Source: Candidatus Poribacteria bacterium (lineage in GTDB: Bacteria > Poribacteria > WGA-4E > GCA-2687025). Taken from it: a DNA stretch of 64,000 nt. The number at the start of each line of letters is the position of its first letter. The stretch's first letter is position 1. Location of the stretch: the NCBI GenBank assembly GCA_018644665.1, contig JABGQA010000058.1, positions 233,793 through 297,792 on the forward strand, given 5' to 3'. The notes beneath the pieces are model-generated. The model did no database searches. It was not told the DNA's origin and was given only the letters and a program-made list of their open reading frames with translations. This document shows positions 18,001 through 25,925 of the stretch, one piece after another. The position numbers and the translations under genes are program-made.

Positions 18001-18096
18001 AAGAGGGGCGAGCAAGCCATTCACCGGCTCGGCGAGCTCGGGCAGTTCGGCTTTGGCGAACTCCTGCTCAGGCAGCCGGACGCTTCCGCAGAATGA
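15079..18096 (+). CDS. Large helical partner of the SIR2 protein (1005 aa), putative sensor
   Basis: A 1005-residue soluble protein with no signal peptide, membrane segment, P-loop, protease or nuclease motif that I can find. It is rich in amphipathic helices, with many Leu/Ala/Arg heptad-like stretches. The part from ~615 on (NATRPLAIEGCIFYALW, then VAVRAVYGRLFPFI, FDAAFGTYLHF, LAEHLLLFNIWGALDRGD, RAPEDVRDHGLAYIGRLIRR) resembles, from memory, the C-terminal helical repeat domain of large bacterial NTPases found in defence islands; here the NTPase itself is absent. An Asp-rich, low-complexity linker lies at ~755-795. It overlaps the SIR2 gene (ATGGCTGA) and has no other partner. It is most simply a trigger or regulator of the SIR2 effector. 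I cannot name a family with certainty. Confidence 0.75.
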   Translation: MADRAFFYEARRVEARVGLITEPGSRHALRAPLRRWAAMRDYFYGLLIERDIDVVDILREEGFFNDPPGLVEGDGGAAFGHPRCPEAEYLAHVAARNPQAVLRAIDAMPDTGNIRCHEELLRAANAMDVTFGARLGTAIQAWSLPAMSYSFQQQMEEYVTRMATTPAGRDVAFATARALFEIVPDSTPRQGRTMRGVVFSHPGTRLPTSEYREVSQRLLPALERVDGPRAVQLVVSLLARFLELSYRSGPPTDYSTIWQEQVGRDTDYTVDSLSGDLVASVRGSVARVLRADPAKLEDVVGILTAHQWYVCHRLALHAARQNIGERLHPTVVRMLLNRDYLAGYTVEREYMELAEVAYPLLSGKQRDSWVALVARGPRRKGEGPWSDELRAQWTGQRMAPFADTLTSEQREAVRRWWPPHTEASVRAPRYQDEEKVWVGPTSPVAEAAMGEMSVPDVAAYLTDGFEPSGESMSPSREGVSRVLSADVESRPHEYAASVEQFTTTAMHPTYVRGLVYGWYSAAKNDTPIEWAPALDLCDWVVDQGQEPELAQDARDEDAGWQRTRRWMASLLQQAVHARAPVELHERVWALLLALAEDDDPPRAAEPRPFDQHSDPYTQAINATRPLAIEGCIFYALWIRRRTADTETTGAPGFDRLGLSHVGAFLTQAIDDPSVAVRAVYGRLFPFIAAELSESWADRNRDAIFPTQGGESDRHFDAAFGTYLHFSGPRVPMLERLQDEYAYALRRVCTVDKGDRDLDADEAPLPDDDPATRDDGGTGGTPASTAGAGYGNDLAEHLLLFNIWGALDRGDRHQLMDAYLARAPEDVRDHGLAYIGRLIRRDGGPDLPADVNRRLQALVQHELDRTLELGQEMSARSAPLIQWLTSGVFDAIWALKRLAKLLARYDAFGAPMVYSEQSGIVTFLGGAPEENLQHVGWCVLAYVEAKRDGYLQRDWEDTLTSLLRRMYASDSPAIRKRGEQAIHRLGELGQFGFGELLLRQPDASAE

Positions 18097-18142
18097 TGGC
18101 CGCCGCGTCCGTAGGCCGGGGCACACCCCGTTCGATGGCTGA

Positions 18143-18367
18143 CCGACGTCGCCGTCTGACGGCAGCGAGACTGTCTTTGCCTCCAATCGGGGCGGTCACG
18201 CCCAGACCTATGTCGTGGACGTGGAGACCGTCGCGCTGCGCAACGCGACGCAGCACCCGGCCGACGACTCGTACCCCGACTGGGCGCCGGACATCTCCCT
18301 AGTGTCGATCTTCGCCAAGGAGGCCGTGACGTGGGGTTGGCTGCAGGGGCTCGGCCGGCCGCGGTAG
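18143..18367 (+). pseudogene. Relict C-terminus of a TolB/PD40-like secreted propeller
   Basis: An open stretch without a start codon reads SPSDGSETVFASNRGGHAQ, then YVVDVETVALRNATQHPADD and SYPDWAPD, which is one and a half PD40/WD-like blades of a TolB-type beta-propeller. It then ends in IFAKEAVTWGWLQGL before a TAG. A stop (18140-18142) lies just upstream and the rest of the propeller is missing. The end carries the same TW-x-x-L tail as two intact secreted proteins in this window. It is a truncated gene at the downstream border of the SIR2 pair, which may mark where that pair was inserted. Confidence 0.65.
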
Positions 18368-18493
18368 TCCGCATCGCGCGCCGGCGAAACGGCGGGTCTC
18401 GGGCTGCACGGGCCGTCGCGCCGTGACGGCGCCCCGAGGGTACGGTATACAGGCGCGTCCCGGGACACCGGACCTCAAGGAGGCGCGCATTCG

Positions 18494-19309
18494 ATGCCAG
18501 GCACGGACTCCGCCACGACATACAAGGCGAACATCGCTGACGACGAGACGCAACAGGCCGACTGGATCGAGAAGTTCCACCGAGACGGCTACCTGTTCCT
18601 CAAGAGCGTCCTGCCCGAGGACTGGTGCGCCGAGTTGCGCGCCGACCTGGAGAAGCGACTGCGCGACAACCCGAACGGTGAGAGCCAGAAGGGGGCGGTG
18701 ATCCACCTCAGCCCGCGGCTGTTCGAGGGCAGCGAGGCGGCGCTCCGCCTCTTCGACATGGACCCCATCGCGAGCTTCGCCGAGGCCCTCATCGGGGGCG
18801 CGGTGCACGTCATCCACAACAACTCGTTCGTGACGCCTCCAGGTGGCGGCATATCGAGCTGGCACCAGGACGACGCCCCGCACTACCTCGTCACTGACGG
18901 CGACCCGCCGGCGAACGTGCGCCTACCGGTGCTCTTCTTCACCGCGAACTACTACCTGACCGACGTCAGCGAGCCCATGCACGGGGGCACCGAGACGATC
19001 CCACGTTCCCACCTCATAGGAGCCCCGTGCCCGTCGGTGATCGAGGGCACGGAGTGGGAAGACCGGATCGAATACAACACCGGCCCGGCCGGCAGCGTGT
19101 GCATGTTCAACAACCAGGTGTGGCACCGAGGGGGGCCGAACCGTAGCAACCGACTCCGCTACATGGTCCAGGTGACGTACGCCCGACGGATCGTCGGTCA
19201 CAAGTACTACCCCTTCATGAACTACCAGATGCCCGAGCACGTCTATCGCGACGCGAGCCCACGTCTGAAGCAACTCCTGGGCTTTTTGCCCCACGGCGCG
19301 TACGGCTGA
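18494..19309 (+). CDS. Phytanoyl-CoA dioxygenase (PhyH) family Fe(II)/2-oxoglutarate oxygenase
   Basis: A 271-residue protein with the double-stranded beta-helix iron site of PhyH-type oxygenases: H124 and D126 in SSWHQDD, distal H211 in NNQVWHRGG, and a 2-oxoglutarate-binding arginine in NRSNRLRYMVQ (R220 or R222). It begins with the usual acidic leader and FHRDGYLFLKSVLPED. AAGGAGG lies ten bases before the ATG. Such enzymes hydroxylate small molecules, CoA esters or secondary metabolites; poribacteria-like genomes carry many copies and the substrate cannot be guessed. It stands alone between the SIR2 pair and fhs. A short GC hairpin (19311-19325) right after the stop has no U-tract. Confidence 0.9.
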   Translation: MPGTDSATTYKANIADDETQQADWIEKFHRDGYLFLKSVLPEDWCAELRADLEKRLRDNPNGESQKGAVIHLSPRLFEGSEAALRLFDMDPIASFAEALIGGAVHVIHNNSFVTPPGGGISSWHQDDAPHYLVTDGDPPANVRLPVLFFTANYYLTDVSEPMHGGTETIPRSHLIGAPCPSVIEGTEWEDRIEYNTGPAGSVCMFNNQVWHRGGPNRSNRLRYMVQVTYARRIVGHKYYPFMNYQMPEHVYRDASPRLKQLLGFLPHGAYG

Positions 19310-19446
19310 GCGCCGGCCACCGGCGGCTCCGCCTGACCGCGAATACCGCGCGCCACCGGCTATTGCTTGGCTGACGCAATACGCCGCCCGCGCGGTTGCC
19401 GGAGTCGCACTCTCAGGTTCAGCCCAAGACCAAGGAAAGCGCGAGA

Positions 19447-21189
19447 ATGGCAACCGATCTCGACATCGCCCAAGCAGCGCAACTGAAGCCGATTACCGAT
19501 ATCGCGAACGCGGTCGGCTTGGGCGAGAACGACTTGGAGCTCTACGGAAGACACAAGGCCAAGGTCCACCTGGACGTGCTGGAGCGATTCGCCGACCGTC
19601 CCAACGGCAAGTACGTCGACGTCACCGCTATAACCCCCACGCCGCTCGGCGAAGGCAAGACAGTCACGACCATTGGGCTGTCCCAGGCGCTGAGCCACAT
19701 CGGTAAGGACGTCTTCACCTGCATTCGCCAGCCGTCGCAGGGGCCGACGTTCGGCATCAAAGGCGGCGCGGCCGGTGGTGGGCACTCGCAGATCGTGCCG
19801 ATGGAGGAATTCAACCTCCATCTGACAGGCGACGTCCACGCGGTTAGCGCGGCGCACAACCTGCTCGCCGCCGCGATCGACGCACGCATCATGCACGAGG
19901 ACCAACTGAGCGACGCGCGCCTGGAGCGGACAGGCATCCCGCGACTCGATATCGACCCCTACTCGCTCACATGGAATCGGGTTCTGGACGTGAGCGACCG
20001 CTCGCTGCGCAACGTCATGACTGGGCTTGGCGACAAGCTCGACGGGCGCCCGCGCGAAACCGGCTTCGACATCTCCGTCGCCTCGGAAGTGATGGCGATA
20101 CTCGCGCTGACGACCGACCTGCGGGACCTGCGCGAACGCCTCGGGCGCATCGTCGTGGGCATGAGCAAGGCGGGAACACCCGTCACCGCCGAGGACCTGA
20201 GGTGCGCCGGCGCCATGACCGTCCTGATGAAGGACGCGCTCATGCCGACGCTCATGCAGACGCTGGAGAACACCCCGGCGTTCGTCCATGCGGGGCCGTT
20301 CGCGAACATCGCGCACGGAAACAGTTCGATCATCGCGGATCAGATCGCGCTGAAGCTCGTCCCGGACGGATACGTCGTCACGGAGAGTGGCTTTGGGGCT
20401 GATTGCGGCATGGAGAAGTTCTGCGACATCAAGTGCCGTTACTCCGGGCTTGCGCCTGACTGCGTGGTTCTCGTCGCGACGGTGCGCGCGCTGAAGATGC
20501 ACGGCGGCGGCCCCAAGGTCACGCCGGGACGTCGGCTGCATCGCGCGTATCGCGAGGAGAACCTGGAACTGCTGCGAGACGGCGTGTCGAACCTCCAGGC
20601 GTGCATCGCCGTGGCCCGTCAGTTCGGCATCCCCGTGGTCGTTGCGCTGAACCGGTTCACGTCGGACACGGACGCCGAGGTGGACTTCGTCAGGCGTGCG
20701 GCGGTGGAAGCCGGGGCGGAAGGCGCCTTCACCAGTAACGTGTGGGCGAAGGGCGGAGCCGGCGGCGCCGAACTGGCCGAGGCGGTCGCCGCGGCCTGCG
20801 AGAAGCCCTCGGACTTCAAGTACCTATATCCGCTGGACATGTCCATCAAGGACAAGATCAACACCATCGCCACGAAGGTCTACGGCGCGAAGGACGTGGA
20901 CTACGCCCCGGCCGCGGAAGCCAAGATCAAGCTGTACACCGAGCTGGGGTACGACGGGCTGCCCATCAACATGGCAAAGACGCACCTGTCGCTGTCCCAC
21001 GACCCGCTGCTGAAGGGCGCGCCGAAGGGCTTCACGCTCCCAATCCGCGACATTCGGGCCTCCGTGGGGGCCGGCTTCCTCTATCCGCTGTGCGGCGAGA
21101 TGCGCACGATGCCGGGATTGCCGTCGCTACCGGCGTTCACGAAGGTGGACATCGACCTCGAGAGCGGGAAGGTCGTCGGACTGTTCTAA
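19447..21189 (+). CDS. fhs: Formate-tetrahydrofolate ligase
   Basis: This enzyme makes 10-formyl-THF from formate, THF and ATP, in the cytoplasm. The 580-residue protein has the family signatures [16 protein letters not shown] (ATP site) and [18 protein letters not shown], plus [28 protein letters not shown] and the conserved C-terminal [15 protein letters not shown], and no interruptions. I use the ATG at 19447, which has AAGGAAAG upstream and gives the normal length; a TTG at 19396 would add 17 unsupported residues. It heads a block that also includes folD and decayed hdr, metV and corrinoid-activation genes, an arrangement known from acetogen-type C1 clusters. It is retained here perhaps only for purine and C1 metabolism. 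Confidence 0.96.
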   Translation: MATDLDIAQAAQLKPITDIANAVGLGENDLELYGRHKAKVHLDVLERFADRPNGKYVDVTAITPTPLGEGKTVTTIGLSQALSHIGKDVFTCIRQPSQGPTFGIKGGAAGGGHSQIVPMEEFNLHLTGDVHAVSAAHNLLAAAIDARIMHEDQLSDARLERTGIPRLDIDPYSLTWNRVLDVSDRSLRNVMTGLGDKLDGRPRETGFDISVASEVMAILALTTDLRDLRERLGRIVVGMSKAGTPVTAEDLRCAGAMTVLMKDALMPTLMQTLENTPAFVHAGPFANIAHGNSSIIADQIALKLVPDGYVVTESGFGADCGMEKFCDIKCRYSGLAPDCVVLVATVRALKMHGGGPKVTPGRRLHRAYREENLELLRDGVSNLQACIAVARQFGIPVVVALNRFTSDTDAEVDFVRRAAVEAGAEGAFTSNVWAKGGAGGAELAEAVAAACEKPSDFKYLYPLDMSIKDKINTIATKVYGAKDVDYAPAAEAKIKLYTELGYDGLPINMAKTHLSLSHDPLLKGAPKGFTLPIRDIRASVGAGFLYPLCGEMRTMPGLPSLPAFTKVDIDLESGKVVGLF

Positions 21190-21195
21190 CGGCGC

Positions 21196-21716
21196 GTGGA
21201 CCTGACGTTGGGGACGGTAAGCCCCGACCCCGCATTTCTGCGAGGGGTTGGGGAGGAGTCGGGACAGAAGGTCGCGTCCTGTTCCCACCGCAGCAAATGG
21301 TCGAATGGATGCCCGGCTGCGTTCGAGATGGACGTGCCGCTGGACAGGGACGCTCGGCTTGTCCAGATACGTGTGAAGGACGAGGTCCTTCGTAGCTCGT
21401 CGATCTGGCTGTGCGCGTCGTGTGAGACGTGCGTGACGCGTCGCCCCAACCAGGTGGTCATCCCTGCAATGGTGGATATCCTCCGCCAGATGGCCCTACG
21501 TGAGAAGGTCCCCGCGGCCGATCCGGCGATCGAGGTATCCCACGCGGGGTCCTTCTCGTGGGTAGCGAAGCACGGGCGCGTGCACGATCTGGGGACGCTC
21601 CCGACCCACAAGGTGAAGACGCGCTCAAGGATGCAGGAGTCGAGTGGGAGATGTGCAAGCGCGGGAAGCTCCGTGTTCTTCCGAGCAGGGCACTACAAAC
21701 GAAGCAGATCCGGTAG
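21196..21716 (+). pseudogene. Decayed hdrC-like gene (heterodisulfide reductase C-type Fe-S protein)
   Basis: The translation aligns by eye with HdrC-type two-[4Fe-4S] proteins: FLRGVGEESGQKVASC, PAAFEMDVP, LVQIRVKDEVL, SSIWLCASCETCV, VIPAMVDILRQMALRE and WVAKHGRVHDLGTL. The coding sense is damaged. In the first cluster only the first and last of four expected Cys remain (CSHRSKWSNGC), and in the second the fourth Cys is Arg (CASCETCVTRRP). Near 21629 the reading shifts frame, the natural C-terminus (DAGVEWEMCKRGKLRVLPS) continuing in another frame to a TAG at 21716. It cannot bind its clusters and is a pseudogene. It lies just after fhs. Confidence 0.82.
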
Positions 21717-21877
21717 ATGCTTCGCGAGATCGTAGATAGGACATGAGAGGCCCTGCTGGCTGCCATTCCGACCGGGCCGCTACGGGCGATCGGGTAGCTG
21801 TCGCGCCGCATCGTGCTGCCCGCGTCTGGGTACGGCGGGTTCGTTCCCGCCTCACCGATGAGGAGTCGGTAGTGGAA

Positions 21878-22378
21878 ATGCCATACTTCCCGGGATGCTC
21901 ACTACACGCGACCGCGCGTGCATACGCCGCCTCCACGCGCGCCGGTTGCGCCCAACTGGGCATCGAGCTGACGGAACTGGACGGTTGGAGCCGCTGCGGC
22001 TCCACCTCGGCGCACAGCGTGGGCGCCGGCGCCGCGCGTGTCCTGCTCCGCAACCTGCGCATCTTCGAAGAATCCGGCGGGGACGTGATGTTTTCATGCG
22101 CGGCGTGCTACGGACGCACGAAGGCCGCCCAAGCCGATGACGCCGCGTCGAACGCGATCGACGTATGCCACACTCTCGACGTCCTCGACACGCAAGAGAA
22201 CGCGGGACTTCGCCGCAGCAAGGTCACGCGCGCGGTCAGGGATCTCAAGCCGTCGGATGCTACGATTGCCCCACCACCCGGCCCCCGATCGCACCGGCGC
22301 AACCGACTACGAGAACCCCGAGGGCATGGGCCGTCCGCACGAGGTGGCCGCCACCACGGCGCCGACGACGACGAGATG
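21878..22378 (+). pseudogene. Decayed hdrB-like gene (CCG-domain protein)
   Basis: From the ATG at 21878 the frame reads MPYFPGCSLHATARAYAAST, GIELTELDGWSRCGS and GGDVMFSCAACYGRTK, matching HdrB-type CCG-domain proteins that bind the non-cubane clusters. The CCG signature is altered (SRCGS where SCCGS is expected). At about 22265-22290 the frame shifts: GCYDCPTTRPP in one frame and DRTGATDYENPEGM in the next belong together as the family's second conserved block. The second CCG motif and the C-terminus are missing. Together with the hdrC remnant this shows loss of a heterodisulfide-reductase-like electron-bifurcation module. Confidence 0.8.
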
Positions 22379-22506
22379 ACAGTGCGAAGCAGAAACCTGC
22401 GACCGTCGCCGCTGCGGCGGCAGCCGGGCGGCGCCGAGAAAGCGCTCCAGGCCGCGTTGGGCGGCGTGGACGTGGCTCAGGCAAAGCGATTGACGATGGA
22501 GAACAC

Positions 22507-23397
22507 ATGCCCGCGAAGAAGCTAAGCGGAACCAAGGTCGCCAGGGCGATGCGGAAGGAGATGGCCGCGGAGGTCGAGCGCCTCAAGGCCGACCACGACG
22601 TCGTGCCGGGTCTCGCCGTAGTCCTCGTGGGAGACAACCCCGCTTCCGTGTCCTACGTCAGCGGGAAGCGGAAGGCATGCGAGGAGGTCGCGATCAACTC
22701 GCTAGAACACAAGCGCGACGCGGACTTCAGCGAAGACGCGCTCCTCGAACTCATCGCGGAACTAAACGCCGATCCCGCGGTGAACGGCATCCTCGTGCAA
22801 CTCCCTCTCCCGGGCCACATCGACGAACACCTCGTGTTGGACGCCATCGACCCCTCCAAGGACGTCGACGGGTTCCACCCTATCAACCTGGGCCGGATGC
22901 TCGTCGGCAAGGAGTGCCTACTGCCCTGCACTCCGCACGGCGTGCAGCAGCTTCTGCTCCGTGGTGGCGTCGAGATCGAGGGCAAGCACGTCGTCATGGT
23001 GGGTCGTAGCAACATCGTCGGGAAACCGCTGGCGAACATCCTCCTTCAGCGGAAGGAAGGGGCAAACGCCACGGTGACAGTCTGCCACACGCGCACGCCC
23101 GACATGGGCGTCCACACGCGGCAAGCAGATATACTCATCGTCGCCGCGGGGCGGCCGAACACGATCACCGCCGACATGGTGGCCGACGGAGCCGTGGTCG
23201 TTGATGTGGGCGTGAACCGCATCGAGGACGCGTCGCGGGAGCGTGGCTTCCGGCTCGTGGGCGACGTCGACTACAAGGGCGTCAGCGAGAAGGCGAGCCT
23301 GATAACGCCCGTGCCGGGTGGCGTCGGGCCGATGACGATAACCATGCTGCTCCACAACACCATCGCCGCTGCGAAGATGGCCCACGGGGTCGAGTAG
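22507..23397 (+). CDS. folD: Bifunctional methylene-THF dehydrogenase/cyclohydrolase
   Basis: It interconverts methylene-, methenyl- and 10-formyl-THF with NAD(P). The 296-residue protein has all family marks: VVLVGDNPASVSYVSGK with Y50 and catalytic K54, KDVDGFHPINLGRM (substrate-binding Asp), VVMVGRSNIVGKP (Rossmann loop), and PVPGGVGPMTITML near the C-terminus. The ATG at 22507 has GGAG about six bases upstream and gives the standard length. It is intact although the genes on both sides are decayed, which suggests purifying selection for folate metabolism. Being placed between hdrB- and metV-like remnants, it was originally part of an acetyl-CoA-pathway methyl-branch operon with fhs. Confidence 0.96.
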   Translation: MPAKKLSGTKVARAMRKEMAAEVERLKADHDVVPGLAVVLVGDNPASVSYVSGKRKACEEVAINSLEHKRDADFSEDALLELIAELNADPAVNGILVQLPLPGHIDEHLVLDAIDPSKDVDGFHPINLGRMLVGKECLLPCTPHGVQQLLLRGGVEIEGKHVVMVGRSNIVGKPLANILLQRKEGANATVTVCHTRTPDMGVHTRQADILIVAAGRPNTITADMVADGAVVVDVGVNRIEDASRERGFRLVGDVDYKGVSEKASLITPVPGGVGPMTITMLLHNTIAAAKMAHGVE

Positions 23398-23415
23398 GCG
23401 CGGCGGAGACGAGCC

Positions 23416-23676
23416 ATGATAGTCGCCGGACGGAAGCCGTTGGACGAGATCCGATAGTCTTTGGAGGGCTGCGAAAGCGTCCTCGTGGCCGGCCGTGGCA
23501 CGTGCGTGACAGTGTGCATGGCGGGCGGCGAGAAGGAAGTCGGCGTCCTCGCCCCTGTTCTGCGTGTGCGCGCCACGATGGACGGCACGGAGTTGGATGT
23601 CCGCGCGGCCACCGTGGTCGCCTGGGCGGGGCGAGCGGGACGGACGGGGGCATCGTCATTGTTCAGTCGGACATAG
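23416..23676 (+). pseudogene. Decayed metV-like gene (MTHFR C-terminal zinc-domain partner)
   Basis: The ATG at 23416, 18 bases after folD, opens MIVAGRKPLDEIR, followed by an in-frame TAG (23455-23457), then [16 protein letters not shown] and [15 protein letters not shown] in the same frame. This is the signature of MetV, the zinc/Fe-S partner of MetF in acetogens. Besides the stop, the expected GCGTC is GRGTC, losing a metal-ligand Cys. The frame runs into noise after DGTELDV and stops at 23676; the C-terminal cysteines and any metF gene are missing. A broken gene for reduction of methylene-THF. Confidence 0.82.
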
Positions 23677-24042
23677 ATGACCTGATCCACTCGAAGAGGC
23701 CGCCTACTCGGCGGCGAAGGTGCTCGTGGACACGATGGGTCTGACGTTCGTCGACCTGAACGCGGTCTACATCGGCGGCAGTTTCGGGAACTATCTGGAC
23801 ATCGGCGCCTCAGTATGGATCGGCCTCCTCCCCGACTTCCCGGGCGACCGTTTCCGGTTCATAGGCAACTGCTCGCTCACGGGGGCGACGGCGGCGCTCC
23901 CGTCGGCCGAGGGGCGCGAGAAGGCGCGCGACATCGTCGCCCGCAGACGAACATGGACTACTGCTCCGACCCGTCGTACGTGCAGGAATACATGGGGCGC
24001 TGTCCATTCCGCACACGGACATCGGTCTGTCTCCCACTGTAA
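23643..24042 (+). pseudogene. C-terminal fragment of a corrinoid-activation (RACo-like, ASKHA) ATPase gene
   Basis: The stretch reads [17 protein letters not shown] in one frame and, after a shift near 23700, AAYSAAKVLVDTMGL, VDLNAVYIGGSFGNYLDI, DRFRFIGNCSLTGATAAL and EGREKARDIVAR. A further shift near 23945 gives NMDYCSDPSYVQEYMG before the stop at 24042. This is the C-terminal ASKHA domain of reductive activators of corrinoid Fe-S proteins. The N-terminal ferredoxin and most of the ATPase are absent, and the fragment is fused directly to the metV remnant, implying an internal deletion. Product non-functional. Confidence 0.8.
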
Positions 24043-24840
24043 GGCCCGCCATGTCGGCGTAGCGCGCCGGCATACGATCAGCCGGTAACCACGAGTCCAA
24101 TTCCATAGCCATCGCAAGCAAGGGGCCCGGGCGAGACCACGGCAGGCGCGCTGATAGCGGCGCGCTCTGTAGACACGAACTGGACGCCGGCCCTAGCGGT
24201 CGAGGCCGCCCCGAACACGAACCTCAAGGAGGCCTTGGGCCAGAGTACGACACGTCCGTCGTGGACACGGTGGACAGAATCATGTCCAACGGCGCCGACG
24301 CCCCGGCAGGCGTGTCCAAGGGACGCATGGTCGCATACGAGGCGCACGAAGCCCGCGCCGAGTCGTAGGGCTTCGAGCTGCTGGTCACGGCCGCGTCGAG
24401 GGGCCCGCATGCTACTGCTACGCGAACAGCGTCCGGAAGGGGTCCCACAGAAGCTCTCGGTGAGCTATCCCTACATCAGTGTGGACAACGAGGCCGGGCA
24501 GGAGCATCTCTCGCGTCGCACGACGCGCAACGTCAACGCGCCGCTCATCGTCGCGAATCGCTCCGTGACGGCGTTGAGGTCGGCTGGACGCTCACACAAG
24601 CTCGTGACGGACCCCCGACTGGGCGTCGGGCAGACCCATCTGGCGCCAAAGCGCATCAAGGCGGCTTGCGCCCGCCAGGAACAGGCGGCGTGATGGCGGA
24701 CCAGGTGGCCGAGCTGGAGGCGGCCGCCCTGCCGCTGCTGGGAGAGGTGGCTGAGGGTGTGATTGGCGGGCCGGCGGGCCGCCTCGACGCTCGTGTCGGT
24801 CGCGGAGAGGGAGCACGGCTCAACGGATGCGAGGTTCTAG
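24043..24840. other. Decayed coding sequence, unassigned
   Basis: About 800 bases on the plus strand with coding-like scraps split by stops and frameshifts: VVDTVDRIMSNGADAP then GRMVAYEAHEARAES ending at a TAG (24366-24368), KLSVSYPYISVDNEAG followed by TTRNVNAPLIVANRS, and MADQVAELEAAALPLLGEV from 24692. These probably derive from one or two more genes of the C1 module, but I cannot name them. No intact gene. Confidence 0.5.
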
Positions 24841-25113
24841 GAGGTCGAGGGTGGCGCCATCGCGAGGCGCATCATGGAGGGCCTCGGCATGCGCGAGGAG
24901 TCCATCGACCACGTCTGCAGCATCGTGCGAAGCCACCACAGCGCCGACGATCTCGACACGCCGGAGTTCCGCATCGTCTGGGACGCGGATCGCCTGGAGG
25001 AGGTCCCCGAGGGGTTCGACCGCCAGGACAAGGACCGGCTGAGCGCGATCATCGACAAGGTGTTCCGCACGGAGACGGGCAAGCAACTCGCGCACAAGCG
25101 ATTCGTCGAATAG
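24841..25113 (+). pseudogene. C-terminal fragment of an HD-domain phosphohydrolase gene
   Basis: After an in-frame TAG (24838-24840) the frame reads GGAIARRIMEGLGM, ESIDHVCSIVRSHHSADD, TPEFRIVWDADRLEEVPEG and ends HKRFVE at a proper stop. This is the C-terminal half of small HD-superfamily hydrolases, with the His-His and Asp of the metal site. The N-terminal HD pair is missing. Translation could start at ATG 24874 to give 79 residues, but the fold would be incomplete. It precedes the ferredoxin-type gene by 20 bases and was probably co-transcribed with it. Confidence 0.65.
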
Positions 25114-25133
25114 GCCATGGGAGGGCGTGGACG

Positions 25134-25913
25134 TTGGCAGTCAGGGAGATCGTCTCGATCGACGCGGAGTTGTGTAACGGCTGCGGCGACTGCATTCCGA
25201 ACTGCGCCGAAGGAGCGATTCGCGTCATAGACGGAACGGCAGTGCTCCTAAACGACATCCTATGCGATGGCCTGGGAGCTTGTCTGGGTGTCTGTCCCGA
25301 GGACGCCATCACGATCATGACGCGTCAGGCGCCCGCCTTCGATGAGGTGGCGGTCCGCGAGCATCTGGCGAAGCAGTGGACAGAATCGGCCGCCGTACGC
25401 CCGGCGCCGCACGCGCAGCCGCACGCGCAGCCGCAGGGCGGGTGCCCGTCGTCGTCGACGCCGCCGATACGGCTCAGCGATATGCGCGCTCCGGCCCCGC
25501 AGATGGCGCAAGGCCCCGCGCCGACGGGACCGTCGCTGCCCCACTGGCCGATCAAGCTGGAGCTCATCCCGCCCGACGCGCCGTTCCTGCGGGGCGCCGA
25601 TCTGATGCTGGTCGCCGACTGCGCGCCGTTCGCCCGCCCGGAGATACGCGAGGAGTTCACTTCGGACACGGCGGTCATGATCGGTTGCCCGAAGTCGGAC
25701 GACTACGAGTCGGCCGTGCTGCGGCTGGCTGAAATCCTGCGCCGCTCGGATGCCCGCAGCCTTACGGTCGTCCACATGGAGGTGCCCTGCTGCTCCGGCT
25801 ACTGGTACATGAGCCAGCAGGCGATGGAGGCGTCCGGGAAGTCGCTACCCCTGCGCAAGGTGATCGTCGGCGTGCGTGGGGACGTGTCGGCACCTATCGA
25901 CGCGTCGGCGTAG
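25134..25913 (+). CDS. Two-[4Fe-4S] ferredoxin-type protein with C-terminal Rossmann-like domain
   Basis: A 259-residue protein. I start it at the TTG at 25134 with GGGAGGG nine bases upstream. Residues ~8-60 contain two cluster motifs, CNGCGDCIPNCAEGAI and CDGLGACLGVCPEDAI, the latter with the altered spacing typical of this family. A Pro/Gln/Ala linker (~85-125) leads to a C-terminal domain with LMLVADCAPFARPE, VMIGCPKSDDYES and HMEVPCCSGY, conserved in anaerobe Fe-S proteins of unknown role that often sit beside hdr or C1 genes. The gene is intact although its neighbours to the left are decayed. It probably handles cytosolic electron transfer; partner unknown. It converges with the propeller locus. 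Confidence 0.85.
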   Translation: MAVREIVSIDAELCNGCGDCIPNCAEGAIRVIDGTAVLLNDILCDGLGACLGVCPEDAITIMTRQAPAFDEVAVREHLAKQWTESAAVRPAPHAQPHAQPQGGCPSSSTPPIRLSDMRAPAPQMAQGPAPTGPSLPHWPIKLELIPPDAPFLRGADLMLVADCAPFARPEIREEFTSDTAVMIGCPKSDDYESAVLRLAEILRRSDARSLTVVHMEVPCCSGYWYMSQQAMEASGKSLPLRKVIVGVRGDVSAPIDASA

Positions 25914-25925
25914 GACCAGTTGCGG

